Below, one piece after another: positions 54,079 through 62,809 of a stretch of DNA of 64,000 nucleotides. Position 1 is the first letter of the stretch, and each line of letters begins with the position of its first letter. This stretch comes from Paraburkholderia ferrariae NBRC 106233. Lineage in GTDB: Bacteria; Pseudomonadota; Gammaproteobacteria; Burkholderiales; Burkholderiaceae. A model generated the notes under the pieces. The model was not told the DNA's origin. It did no database searches and worked only from the letters and a program-made list of their open reading frames with translations. The stretch spans positions 109,960 through 173,959 of the forward strand of contig NZ_BAYB01000023.1 in NCBI RefSeq assembly GCF_000685035.1, written 5' to 3'. The position numbers were made by a program, and so were the translations under genes.

Positions 54079-54122
54079 GCTGGGTGCGGCGCTCGTTCTG
54101 GCTTGGCCGGGGCGCCGGCGCC

Positions 54123-54800
54123 TCAGGCGCGCGGCGTTGCGTGCGGGCGCAGCCTTTCGGCGAGGTGTGCATTGAGGTGCGGGGTAAGGTGCGTGGCGGA
54201 ATCGGTGACGATGGCGTCGAGCGGCAGGTCGTGCGCCTCGCGCTCGAGCGCGCCGGTTTCGATCCGGCACGCTTCATAGGCGATGCCGATGGTGACGGGC
54301 AGCGCCGCGCCCGGCCACGCGGCGAGCGTGCGGTCGTAATAGCCGCCGCCGTAGCCCAGCCGGTAGCCGTCCGGGTCGAATCCCACGCAGGGCACGAGCA
54401 GCAGGTCGGGCACCGTGCGTTCCTGCGAGGCCGGTTCGGGGATGCCGTGGTGGCCTTCGCGCATGGGCGCGTCGGGGGTCCAGCGGTGGAAGGCGAGCGG
54501 CGCGTTGCGCCCGGCGATGACCGGCAGCGCCGCGCTGCGCGACGCATCGGCGCGCAGCCAGGCGGCGACCCAGCCGCGCGCGTCGAACTCGCCGGAAAGC
54601 GGCCAGTAAAAGCCGATCGAGCGCGGCGCGAAAGGCGCCGCAACGCGCGCCGCCAGATGCTCGACAAGCCGGCTCAAACGCGCCGCCAGCGCGGCGTTCA
54701 ATGCGGCGTCGGAAGCCGCTTCCAGACGGGTCGCAAGCAGGGTTGCACGCCATGTCTTTTTGGCTTGGGCGCCGGGGTTGCGTGCTATGCTTGGGTTCAC
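54123..54800 (-). CDS. 5-formyltetrahydrofolate cyclo-ligase
   Basis: Converts 5-formyl-THF to methenyl-THF with ATP. The GTG at 54800 is preferred because GGAG lies six bases before it, giving 225 aa; an upstream ATG would lie inside slt. The family motifs are IGFYWPLSGEFDARGW, DLLLVPCVGFDPDGYRLGYGGGYYDRTLA and GIAYEACRIE. It diverges from slt, with starts only 20 bases apart. Confidence 0.9.
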   Translation of the reverse strand: MNPSIARNPGAQAKKTWRATLLATRLEAASDAALNAALAARLSRLVEHLAARVAAPFAPRSIGFYWPLSGEFDARGWVAAWLRADASRSAALPVIAGRNAPLAFHRWTPDAPMREGHHGIPEPASQERTVPDLLLVPCVGFDPDGYRLGYGGGYYDRTLAAWPGAALPVTIGIAYEACRIETGALEREAHDLPLDAIVTDSATHLTPHLNAHLAERLRPHATPRA

Positions 54801-54820
54801 CTCGTGCTCCAGAAATAACG

Positions 54821-56794
54821 ATGTCCAAACGCCTTGTCCGAGTATATCGCGCGGCCGGTTTAGCGCTGGCCGCCGCGGCACTCGTCGCATGCAGCACGGC
54901 GTCCGCCGTACGCCCCGTTGCGCTTTCCGCAGACGCCCCCCTTTCTCCCGACGACCAGACTTTCATCCAGCTTCGCGAAGCCGCGCGCAACAACGATCCG
55001 GCGCGCGCCGCGCAACTGGCAGCGATGATTCCGGACTACCCGGCGCCTTCGTATCTGGAGTATTTCCAGATCAAGCCGCAGTTGTTCGACTCGCAGGGCC
55101 ATGCGCGCATCGACGCGCCCGACGCCCCGGTCCTCTCGTTCCTGCAGCGTCACGACGGCGAGGCGATTGCCGACCGCCTGCGCAACGACTATCTGCTCGT
55201 GCTGGGCGCGCGCCACGACTGGGCGAACTTCGACCAGCAATACCCGCGCTTCGTGCTCAACGACGACACGCAGGTGAAGTGCTACGCGCTCGAATCGCGC
55301 GCGGCGCACGGCGAAAACGTGGCGAACGACGCGCGGGCGCTGCTCACCGATCCGCGCTACTACGGCGACGGCTGCGTGGACCTCGTCACGGCGCTGGCCA
55401 TCAAAGGCCAGTTCACGAGCGACGACGTATGGCAGCAGATTCGCCTCGCCTACGAACAGAATCAGACGGGCACGGGCTACAAGCTGCTGGGCGGCCTCGC
55501 GAACCAGCCCGACGCGACCGCGTTCGCGCAAGCCGTGAACACGCCGCCGATCACGCTGGCGGGGGGCGTGAGCCCCGATCCGGCCTCGCATCAACTGGCC
55601 CTGCTCGCCGTCACGGTGATGGCGCGCAACGATCCCGCCATGGCCGCCGCCACCTTTGCCGCGGTTGCGCCTTCGCTTTCGTCGCCCGAGCGCGCGATCG
55701 GGTGGGGCACGATCGGCTATCAGGCCGCGCAAAAGCGCATTCCGGGCGCGCTCGACTGGTATCGCCTCTCGGTCAACGCGCCGCTTTCCAATCCCGCTTA
55801 CGAGTGGCGCACGCGCGCCGCGCTGCTGGGCGGCGACTGGACCATGGTGCGCTGGTCGATCGAGCAGATGCCCGCCGCGCTGCGCGCGCAACCCGCGTGG
55901 GTCTACTGGCATGCACGCGCGCTCAAGCAGGCCGGCGACGTGAACGGCGCCAACCAGGAGTTCGCGCAGATTTCGCAGGGCTATAACTTCTACGGCCAGC
56001 TTGCGCTGGAAGAACTGGGCCAGAAGATCACGATTCCGCCGAAGACCACGGTGAGCGACGCCGAAGTCGCCGCCGCGGCGCAAACGCCGGGCTTCGCGCT
56101 CGCGCAGCGTTTCTACGCGCTGAATCTGCGGCTCGAAGGCAACCGCGAGTGGAACTGGCCGCTGCGCAACATGACCGACCGTCAGCTGCTGGCGGCCGCC
56201 GAATACGCGAAGCGCATCCATCTGCTCGACCGTACCGTCAACACGGCGGATCGCACGGTGAGCGAGCATGACTTCTCGTTGCGCTATCTCGCGCCGTTCC
56301 GCGACATCGTGGACCGCGACGCGCAGTCCAACGGCCTCGACGTCGAATGGGCCTACGGCCTGATCCGCCAGGAGTCGCGCTTCATCATGAACGCGCGCTC
56401 GGGCGTGGGCGCGAGCGGCCTCATGCAGATCATGCCGGCCACGGCGCAGATGGTTGCGAGGAAGATCGGCCTCGGCCCGCTCTCGCGCGACCAGCTCAAC
56501 GACATCGACACGAATATCCTGCTCGGCACCAACTATCTGTCGATGATCTACAATCAGTTCGACGGCTCCGCCGTGCTCGCCACCGCGGGCTACAACGCCG
56601 GACCGGGCCGCCCGCGCGCGTGGCGGCAGACGTTGCAGCAGCCTGTCGAGGGCGCCATTTTCGCGGAAACCATTCCGTTCCAGGAAACCCGCGACTACGT
56701 GAAGAATGTGTTGTCGAACACGGTCTACTATGCGGCGCTGTTCGAGGGCCGCCCGCAGTCGCTGAAGGCGCGCCTCGGTTATATCGCGCCTTGA
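54821..56794 (+). CDS. slt: Soluble-type lytic murein transglycosylase (lipoprotein)
   Basis: Cleaves peptidoglycan glycan strands, forming anhydromuramyl ends. It is 657 aa, close to E. coli Slt70 (645 aa). A lipobox LVAC predicts lipidation at Cys24. A long superhelical U-shaped domain precedes the SLT domain, whose catalytic Glu518 is in RQESRF, followed by GVGASGLMQIMPATA and TAGYNAGPGRPRAWR. Divergent from the cyclo-ligase. Confidence 0.9.
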   Translation: MSKRLVRVYRAAGLALAAAALVACSTASAVRPVALSADAPLSPDDQTFIQLREAARNNDPARAAQLAAMIPDYPAPSYLEYFQIKPQLFDSQGHARIDAPDAPVLSFLQRHDGEAIADRLRNDYLLVLGARHDWANFDQQYPRFVLNDDTQVKCYALESRAAHGENVANDARALLTDPRYYGDGCVDLVTALAIKGQFTSDDVWQQIRLAYEQNQTGTGYKLLGGLANQPDATAFAQAVNTPPITLAGGVSPDPASHQLALLAVTVMARNDPAMAAATFAAVAPSLSSPERAIGWGTIGYQAAQKRIPGALDWYRLSVNAPLSNPAYEWRTRAALLGGDWTMVRWSIEQMPAALRAQPAWVYWHARALKQAGDVNGANQEFAQISQGYNFYGQLALEELGQKITIPPKTTVSDAEVAAAAQTPGFALAQRFYALNLRLEGNREWNWPLRNMTDRQLLAAAEYAKRIHLLDRTVNTADRTVSEHDFSLRYLAPFRDIVDRDAQSNGLDVEWAYGLIRQESRFIMNARSGVGASGLMQIMPATAQMVARKIGLGPLSRDQLNDIDTNILLGTNYLSMIYNQFDGSAVLATAGYNAGPGRPRAWRQTLQQPVEGAIFAETIPFQETRDYVKNVLSNTVYYAALFEGRPQSLKARLGYIAP

Positions 56795-56999
56795 GTGCCG
56801 CGCCGCCGCGCCCGTTGCCGGGCACCGGCGGCTCGGCTCGGCGCCCGGCTGCCATGCCATGCGGTCTCTGCGCGACGAGCGTGCCATAACCGCGTGACCA
56901 CCGCGTGACCACCGCGCGGCACCCGCGCGCCGGCCGGCCGAGTCCCGTTTCCGGTTGCGCCGCCGCCTTTGCAAGAGGTCTGCACAAGGGAGGTCGGAG

Positions 57000-57956
57000 A
57001 TGCGACATCAAACCATTGCCGTCGTCGGCGGTTCGGGGTTTATCGGCAGCCATCTCGTCAACGCGCTCGTCGAAGCGGGCAAGACCGTGCGCATCGCCAC
57101 GCGGCGCCGCTACAACGCCCGCCATCTCACCCTGCTGCCCATCGACGTGATCGAGACCGACGTCTTCGATCCCGTTGCGCTCGCGGCCTTCGTCGAAGGC
57201 GCCGACGCGGTCATCAATCTCGCGGGCACGCTCCATGGCGGCCGCGGCGATCCCTACGGACCCGGCTTCGCGAAGATCCACGTCGAACTGCCCACGAAGA
57301 TCGTGGCCGCCTGCGAAGGCAAGGGCGTGCACCGGCTCATCCACATCAGCGCGCTGGGTGCCGATCCGCACGGGCCCAGCATGTATCTGCGCTCGAAGGG
57401 CGACGGCGAGAAGGCCGTGCACGCCTCGGCGTCGCTCGCCACCACGATCTTCCGTCCTTCGGTGGTGTTCGGCCCCGACGACACCTTCCTCAATCGCCTC
57501 GCACTGCTCGAAAAGCTCTTCCCGGTGATCCCGCTCGCCATGCCCGACGCGAAGTTCCAGCCCGTCTACGTGGGCGATCTGTCGAAGGCCATCGTCAACG
57601 TGCTCGATCTCGACGCCGCGAGCGGGCACACTTACGAACTCGGCGGCCCGAGCGTCTATACACTCGAGCAGTTGCTCGCGTATTGCGGCGAAGTGCTGGG
57701 CCGCCACGCGCGCATCGTGCGGCTGCCCGGGGCGTTCGCGCGCATGCAGGCGCTTTCGTTCGAGCTGGCGCCGGGCGAGCCCATGCTCACGCGCGACAAT
57801 CTCGATTCGATGTCGGTCGATAACGTGCTTTCGGGGCCTCTCGCACCGGAACTCGGCATCGAGCCCGCGAGCATCGAAGCCATTGCGCCGCTGTACCTGG
57901 GCGACGCGTCGCAGCGTTCGCGGCTGAATCTCTTCCGCGCGAGCGCGGGACGTTAG
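57000..57956 (+). CDS. NDUFA9-like NAD(P)-binding protein (atypical SDR)
   Basis: A 318-aa extended/atypical SDR protein similar to the complex I accessory subunit NDUFA9. The Rossmann motif GGSGFIG is at residues 10-16; YLRSK supplies a Y-xxx-K pair; IFRPSVVFGPDDTFLNRLA and PVYVGDLSKAIVNVL are family features. GGAGGTCGGAG precedes the ATG. Bacterial members are often called complex I NDUFA9 subunit family protein, but their role in bacteria is not established and no nuo genes are here. Confidence 0.83.
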   Translation: MRHQTIAVVGGSGFIGSHLVNALVEAGKTVRIATRRRYNARHLTLLPIDVIETDVFDPVALAAFVEGADAVINLAGTLHGGRGDPYGPGFAKIHVELPTKIVAACEGKGVHRLIHISALGADPHGPSMYLRSKGDGEKAVHASASLATTIFRPSVVFGPDDTFLNRLALLEKLFPVIPLAMPDAKFQPVYVGDLSKAIVNVLDLDAASGHTYELGGPSVYTLEQLLAYCGEVLGRHARIVRLPGAFARMQALSFELAPGEPMLTRDNLDSMSVDNVLSGPLAPELGIEPASIEAIAPLYLGDASQRSRLNLFRASAGR

Positions 57957-57981
57957 CCTTTCTCTTCCACCCTTAAATCTG

Positions 57982-58638
57982 ATGCCTGTGATGAAACTCG
58001 TAATCGGAGACAAGAACTATTCGTCGTGGTCGATGCGGCCGTGGCTGCTGCTCACGCATTTCGGCATTCCGTTCGAAGAAGTGCTGATCGAGCTCGACGA
58101 GCCCGGCACCAAGGCCGCGATTCTCGAATACTCGTCGTCGGGCAAGGTGCCGTGTCTCGTGGCGGACGACGGCTTTGCCGTGTGGGATTCGCTCGCCATT
58201 GCCGAAACGCTGGCCGACCGCTATCCGCAGCACGCGCTGTGGCCGCGCGAGCCCAATGCGCGCGCCCGCGCACGCAGCATCAGCGCCGAAATGCATTCGG
58301 GCTTCGGCGCGCTGCGCAACGCGTTGCCGATGAATATCCGTCTCACGCGCCCGGGCGTCGGCAACACGCCGGACGTGCTGGCCGACGTCGCCCGCATCGA
58401 CACGCTCTGGCGCGAGTGCCTCGCCGCGAGCGGCGGCCCGTTCCTGTTCGGCGAATTCGGCATTGCCGACGCGATGTATGCGCCGGTCGTGATGCGCTTC
58501 AACAGCTATCAGCCGAAGCTCTCGCCCGAAGCTGCCGCGTACGCCGGGCGTGTGACCGCGCTGCCGGCGGTGGCTGCGTGGATCGCGGCGGGGCGGCGCG
58601 AAACCCACGTGGTCGCAGACGACGAACTGCCCGAATGA
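57982..58638 (+). CDS. Glutathione S-transferase family protein
   Basis: A 218-aa GST. The N-terminal thioredoxin-like domain includes LVIGDKNYSSWSMRPWLLLTHFGIPFEEVLIEL and the glutathione-binding GKVPCLVADDGFAVWDSLAIAETLAD. A helical C-terminal domain follows. Starts at 57982 and 57991 are both possible, and neither has a good ribosome site. It overlaps cca by 4 bases, implying co-expression. The substrate is unknown. Confidence 0.88.
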   Translation: MPVMKLVIGDKNYSSWSMRPWLLLTHFGIPFEEVLIELDEPGTKAAILEYSSSGKVPCLVADDGFAVWDSLAIAETLADRYPQHALWPREPNARARARSISAEMHSGFGALRNALPMNIRLTRPGVGNTPDVLADVARIDTLWRECLAASGGPFLFGEFGIADAMYAPVVMRFNSYQPKLSPEAAAYAGRVTALPAVAAWIAAGRRETHVVADDELPE

Positions 58639-59873
58639 AGATCTATGTCGTAGGCGGTGCCATCCGCGACGAAATGCTCGGGCTGGACGTGCGCGACCGC
58701 GATTACGTGGTGGTGGGCGCGACGCCCGAGCAGATGGCGGCGCAGGGCTATCGTCCGGTGGGCAAGGATTTTCCGGTGTTCCTGCATCCGCAGACGAACG
58801 AGGAATACGCGCTCGCGCGCACCGAGCGCAAGACCGCCGCCGGCTATCACGGCTTCCAGTTCTTCTATGCGCCCGACGTGACGCTCGAAGAGGATCTCGC
58901 GCGCCGCGATCTCACGATCAACGCGATGGCGCGCGAGGTGTTGCCCGGCGACGTGATGAGCGGCCCGGTGATCGATCCGTTCGACGGCGCGGGCGACCTG
59001 AAAGCGCGCGTATTCCGCCACGTGAGCGGGGCCTTTCTCGAAGACCCCGTGCGCATCCTGCGCGTGGCGCGCTTTGCCGCGCGTTTCGCAGACTTCACCG
59101 TTGCGCCCGAAACGATGGCGCTGATGCGCCGCATGGTCGAAGCAGGCGAGGCCGATGCGCTCGTGCCCGAACGCGTGTGGCAGGAAGTGGCGCGCGGCCT
59201 CATGGAGGACAAACCTTCGCGCATGTTCGAAGTGCTGCGCGAGTGCGGGGCGCTCGCGCGCGTGCTGCCCGAAGTGGACAGCCTCTTCGGCGTGCCGCAG
59301 CGCGCCGACTATCACCCGGAAATCGATACCGGCGTGCACGTGATGATGGTGATCGACCACGCGGCGGCGCAGGGTTACGCACTGCCGGTGCGCTTCGCCG
59401 CGCTCACGCACGACCTGGGCAAGGCGACCACGCCCGAGGACGTGCTGCCGCGCCATATCGGCCACGAAGGGCGCAGCGTCGATCTGCTCAAGCCGCTGTG
59501 CGAGCGGCTGCGCGTGCCCAACGAATGCCGCGATCTGGCGATGCTCGTCGCGCGCGAGCACGGCAACGTGCACCGCGTGATGGAGATGGGCGGTGCCGCG
59601 CTCGTGCGCATGCTGGAGCGCTGCGACGCGCTGCGCAAGCCCGCGCGTTTTGCCGAGGCGCTGCAGGCCTGCGAAGCGGACCTGCGTGGCCGGCTCGGCT
59701 GGGAGCGGGCGCCGTATCCGCAGGCCGAACGGCTACGCGTGGCGCTCGTTGCGGCCCGCGCCGTGGATGCGGGCGCCATCGCGCGCGACTGCGGCGGCGG
59801 GGCGGAGAAGATCAAGGAAGCCGTGCACCGCGCGCGCGTGAAGGCGGTGGAGGACGCACTCGCGGCGGCCTGA
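58635..59873 (+). CDS. cca: Multifunctional CCA tRNA nucleotidyltransferase
   Basis: Adds and repairs the 3'-CCA of tRNAs. It is 412 aa, the same length as E. coli Cca. The class II signature is GGAIRDEMLG, with catalytic aspartates in DRDYVVVG (D21 and D23), and RRDLTINAMA follows. The C-terminal HD phosphohydrolase domain has HDLGKATTPEDVLPRHIGHE, so phosphatase and 2',3'-cyclic phosphodiesterase activities are likely. It starts inside the GST stop (ATGA). Confidence 0.95.
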   Translation: MKIYVVGGAIRDEMLGLDVRDRDYVVVGATPEQMAAQGYRPVGKDFPVFLHPQTNEEYALARTERKTAAGYHGFQFFYAPDVTLEEDLARRDLTINAMAREVLPGDVMSGPVIDPFDGAGDLKARVFRHVSGAFLEDPVRILRVARFAARFADFTVAPETMALMRRMVEAGEADALVPERVWQEVARGLMEDKPSRMFEVLRECGALARVLPEVDSLFGVPQRADYHPEIDTGVHVMMVIDHAAAQGYALPVRFAALTHDLGKATTPEDVLPRHIGHEGRSVDLLKPLCERLRVPNECRDLAMLVAREHGNVHRVMEMGGAALVRMLERCDALRKPARFAEALQACEADLRGRLGWERAPYPQAERLRVALVAARAVDAGAIARDCGGGAEKIKEAVHRARVKAVEDALAAA

Positions 59874-59874
59874 T

Positions 59875-59916
59875 GTGGCTGTGAGCGGGTGGCTGTGAGC
59901 GGGTGGCTGTGAGCGC
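59875..59916. repeat. 14-bp tandem repeat after cca
   Basis: GTGGCTGTGAGCGG occurs at 59875, 59889 and 59903 (the last copy ends GC). It starts one base after the cca stop codon and is noncoding. A separate 9-bp run, GCGTTCGAT, lies at 60151-60175 upstream of the DUF2905 gene. Confidence 0.85.
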
Positions 59917-59943
59917 GCGGCTATGCGCGTGCGGTCTGCGCGC

Positions 59944-60138
59944 TCATAGCGCGCGCACGATCAGCGAAAGCGCCATCGAAAGCACGAGCGTGGACATGAA
60001 CGGCAGCGGGTACTCGCGGCCGAAGAGGCGCAGCGTGATATCGCCGGGCAGCCGGCCGATGCCGAGCTTGCGCAGCCATGGCTGCGCGCTCGACAGGATC
60101 GCAACGGCGATGAACGTGGTGAGGAACCAGCGGATCAT
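59944..60138 (-). CDS. DUF2905 family small membrane protein
   Basis: A 64-aa protein with two hydrophobic helices flanking LRKLGIGRLPGDITLRLFGREYPLPF. The GIGRLPGDI core is the hallmark of DUF2905 (PF11146), widespread in bacteria with no known function. It lies downstream of the MidA-like gene on the same strand. Confidence 0.85.
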   Translation of the reverse strand: MIRWFLTTFIAVAILSSAQPWLRKLGIGRLPGDITLRLFGREYPLPFMSTLVLSMALSLIVRAL

Positions 60139-60192
60139 GGTGTGGGCTTCGCGTTCGATGCGTTCGATGCGTTCGGCGAGTTCATGGCGGGT

Positions 60193-61395
60193 CTAGAGCG
60201 TGTGGCTGCGGTCGCCGCGCGCGAACGCCGCAAGCGTTTCGCCGATGCCGCGCGAAAACGCGATCACCTTGAAGAGCTCGCCCATCTCCGATTCGGCAAC
60301 CAGCTTTTGCACGGCATTCGCCGCCGGCAGGAAGCGCTCCACGTCGCGCGGATCGATTTCCGAGAGCACCTCGGTGATGCCGGCGTTCATCAGAAAGCGC
60401 GCCTGCGAGGTGTAGCCGAGCAGGTCGGCGCCGGCTTCCACGCCCGCTTCGGCAATGCCGGTGAATTCCACGTGCGCCGTGATGTCCTGCAGGCCCGGCC
60501 AGACGAACGGGTCGCCGTGCGCGCGATGGCGGTAGTGGCACATGAGCGTGCCCTGTGCGCGCTGCGGGTGATAGAACTCGTGGCGCGGGAATCCATAGTC
60601 GATGAAGAACGCCGCGCCGCGCGCGAGCATCGTGCAGACGGTGCGCGTGAACGCGAGCGCCGCTTCGTGCGTCTCGGTCACGTAGTCCTCGCTGCCTTCG
60701 ATGCCGGCGAGCACGCCTTCGGGCCAGTGCGCGTCGAGCGCGCTCATGGCGGGGCGGTCGGAGAAGGCGAACGCGCCGGCCGCATCGACGCTCACGCCGC
60801 GCTCGTGCCACACGGCGTCCTTGCGCGCGAAGAGGCGCACCGGCATGGCGTCGAGCACCTCGTTGCCGATCACCACGCCTTCGAACCGGTCGGGCAGGGC
60901 GTCGAGCCACGTCACGCGCGAGGCGAGCCGGGGCGCCCTGGCTTCGAGGGTTTCGCGCTGGCGCTCGCGCAGCTCGCCGGACAGATCGACGATCGCGTAC
61001 GAGTCGAGCGCCACGCCGAGCGCATCGAGCGCGAGCAGAATGCCGGCCGCGAGCTTGCCCGTGCCCGCGCCGAACTCCATCAGCGCGCGCGTTCCGCTCG
61101 CGGCAAGCGCTTCGGCGAGCGCGCGTGCGAGCGTGGCCGCGAAGAGCGGCGACATTTCCGGCGCGGTCACGAAATCGCTGCCGTCGCTGGCGAGGCGGCC
61201 GAATTTGCGCGAGCCGCCGCTGTAGTAGCCGAGCCCCGGCGCGTAAAGCGCGCGCTCCATGTAGCGGTCGAACGGCAGCCAGCCACCGGCCGCGGCGATC
61301 TCGGCGCGCAGCGTCGCGGCCAGCGCCTCGGACTGCGCGAGTGCGTTCGGCCCGGGAACAGGTAAACTATCGGGTTCGTGAGCTTTCGGATTCAT
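60193..61395 (-). CDS. MidA/NDUFAF7-like SAM-dependent methyltransferase
   Basis: A 400-aa class I methyltransferase of the MidA/NDUFAF7 family (PF02636). In mitochondria the family methylates an arginine of a complex I subunit. GGWLPFDRYMERALYAPGLGYYSGG and DFVTAPEMSPLF at the N-terminus are conserved, the SAM motif is MEFGAGTGKLAAGIL, and VIGNEVLDAMPVRLF and FIDYGFPRHEFYHPQRAQGTL follow. The ATG at 61395 is only 13 bases from the divergent gene. A TACAAT at 61407-61402 would place the transcript start at or near the ATG. Confidence 0.87.
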   Translation of the reverse strand: MNPKAHEPDSLPVPGPNALAQSEALAATLRAEIAAAGGWLPFDRYMERALYAPGLGYYSGGSRKFGRLASDGSDFVTAPEMSPLFAATLARALAEALAASGTRALMEFGAGTGKLAAGILLALDALGVALDSYAIVDLSGELRERQRETLEARAPRLASRVTWLDALPDRFEGVVIGNEVLDAMPVRLFARKDAVWHERGVSVDAAGAFAFSDRPAMSALDAHWPEGVLAGIEGSEDYVTETHEAALAFTRTVCTMLARGAAFFIDYGFPRHEFYHPQRAQGTLMCHYRHRAHGDPFVWPGLQDITAHVEFTGIAEAGVEAGADLLGYTSQARFLMNAGITEVLSEIDPRDVERFLPAANAVQKLVAESEMGELFKVIAFSRGIGETLAAFARGDRSHTL

Positions 61396-61408
61396 CCCGG
61401 CATTGTAA

Positions 61409-62284
61409 ATGAGCGCTACTTCCGGCATCCGCCCGGCAACCGCCGCCACTGACGCCGCCCCCGCATCCGGCCCCGATTGTTCGGGCGCCCCTGCCGGCGC
61501 GCGCGTGGTGCTGGTGACGGGCGGCGCGCGCCGGATCGGGCGCGCACTGGCGCTGGGTTTTGCGGCGCGCGGCTGGGACGTGGCGGTGCATTTCGGCGAT
61601 TCGCGCGCGGCGGCCGACGAAGTCGTCGCGCAGATCGAGGCGCTGGGGCGCCGCGCGGTGGCGCTACCCGCGGATCTGGCCGACGAGGCCCAGGTCGCGC
61701 AGCTCGTGCCCGCCTGCACGGCGGCGCTGGGGCGCCCGGTGTGCGTGCTGAACAACGCGTCGCGCTTCGAGGAAGACACCGCGCGCGATTTCGGCCGGGA
61801 CGTGGGCTACGGGAAGCTGCTGCATCTCATGGCGATCAACGTGGGCGCGCCGCTCGTGCTGGCGCGCGCGCTGTACGAGACGACGCCCGAGGCCGCCGCG
61901 ACCGACGAGTCGCTGCGCACCTGCGTCATCAACGTGCTCGACCAGAAGCTGTACAACATGAATCCGGACTATCTCTCGTACACGCTGACGAAGGCCGCGC
62001 TTGCGAATGCCACCGTCGCGCTGGCCCAGGCGCTCGCGCCGAAGGTGCGCGTGGTGGGGCTCGCGCCGGGCCTTACGATGCAGTCGGGCGACCAGACGCC
62101 GGAAGGCTTTGCCGCCGCGCACAGAATGACGCCGCTTGGCCACGCCTCGCGGCCCGCCGATCTCGTGGAGGCCGCCCTGTATCTGGCGGGCGCTTCCGGC
62201 GTGACGGGCACGACGCTCGTGGTCGATGGCGGCCAGCACCTCGTGCCGCTGTCGCGCGACGTGATGTTTCTCACGGGCGCCTGA
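61409..62284 (+). CDS. FolM-like pteridine reductase (SDR family)
   Basis: A 291-aa short-chain reductase. The cofactor motif is TGGARRIG (37-44), where ARR favours NADPH. CVINVLDQKLYNMNPDYLSYTLTKAAL contains the catalytic Y-TLT-K and is typical of pteridine/dihydromonapterin reductases. MQSGDQTPEGF and GTTLVVDGGQHL complete the fold. It precedes folB, supporting a folate or pterin role. The first 30 residues are not conserved, so the start is uncertain, and no ribosome site is seen. Confidence 0.82.
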   Translation: MSATSGIRPATAATDAAPASGPDCSGAPAGARVVLVTGGARRIGRALALGFAARGWDVAVHFGDSRAAADEVVAQIEALGRRAVALPADLADEAQVAQLVPACTAALGRPVCVLNNASRFEEDTARDFGRDVGYGKLLHLMAINVGAPLVLARALYETTPEAAATDESLRTCVINVLDQKLYNMNPDYLSYTLTKAALANATVALAQALAPKVRVVGLAPGLTMQSGDQTPEGFAAAHRMTPLGHASRPADLVEAALYLAGASGVTGTTLVVDGGQHLVPLSRDVMFLTGA

Positions 62285-62410
62285 AGGCGCCGCGCGCCGG
62301 AACCGGCGCACGGAATACCGAATGACCCGCCGGGCGTCTTGTGCCCGCGCACGTGCCGAAGGGGTTCGAAGCGGTTCGACCCGGCACGCTTTTTATCGAC
62401 TGGAACGACT

Positions 62411-62806
62411 ATGTCCGCCGTCCTGCTGCACCCCCGGCTCGCCGATTGCCGTCGGCTCTTCCTGCGCAACTACGAAGTGAATATCAACATCGGCGTGCAC
62501 GACTTCGAAAAGCGCGGCGAACAGCGCGTGGTGATCAACGTCGATCTCTACGTGCCGCTCGCGCAGACCACGCCGCGCGAAGACAAGCTGCGCGAGGTGG
62601 TCGATTACGACTACATGCGCGCCACCGTGGCCGCCCGCGTGGGCCAGGGCCATATCCATCTGCAGGAAACGCTGTGCGACGACCTCGCGACGGCCCTGCT
62701 CGCGCACCCGCTCGTGCGCGCGGTGCGCCTCTCGACCGAGAAGCCCGACGTTTATCCGGACTGCGACGCGGTGGGCGTCGAGGTCTTTCGCATCAAAGAG
62801 GACTGA
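62411..62806 (+). CDS. folB: Dihydroneopterin aldolase
   Basis: Folate-pathway enzyme that splits dihydroneopterin. The 131-aa protein starts at the ATG after GGAACG. RLFLRNYEVNINIGVHDFEKRGEQRVVINVDLYVP carries the family N-terminus, DYDYMRATVAARVGQGHIHLQETLCDDLA the active-site Glu/Lys region analogue, and VRLSTEKPDVYPDCDAVGVEVFR the C-terminus. It lies three bases before ttcA. Confidence 0.88.
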   Translation: MSAVLLHPRLADCRRLFLRNYEVNINIGVHDFEKRGEQRVVINVDLYVPLAQTTPREDKLREVVDYDYMRATVAARVGQGHIHLQETLCDDLATALLAHPLVRAVRLSTEKPDVYPDCDAVGVEVFRIKED

Positions 62807-62809
62807 TTC

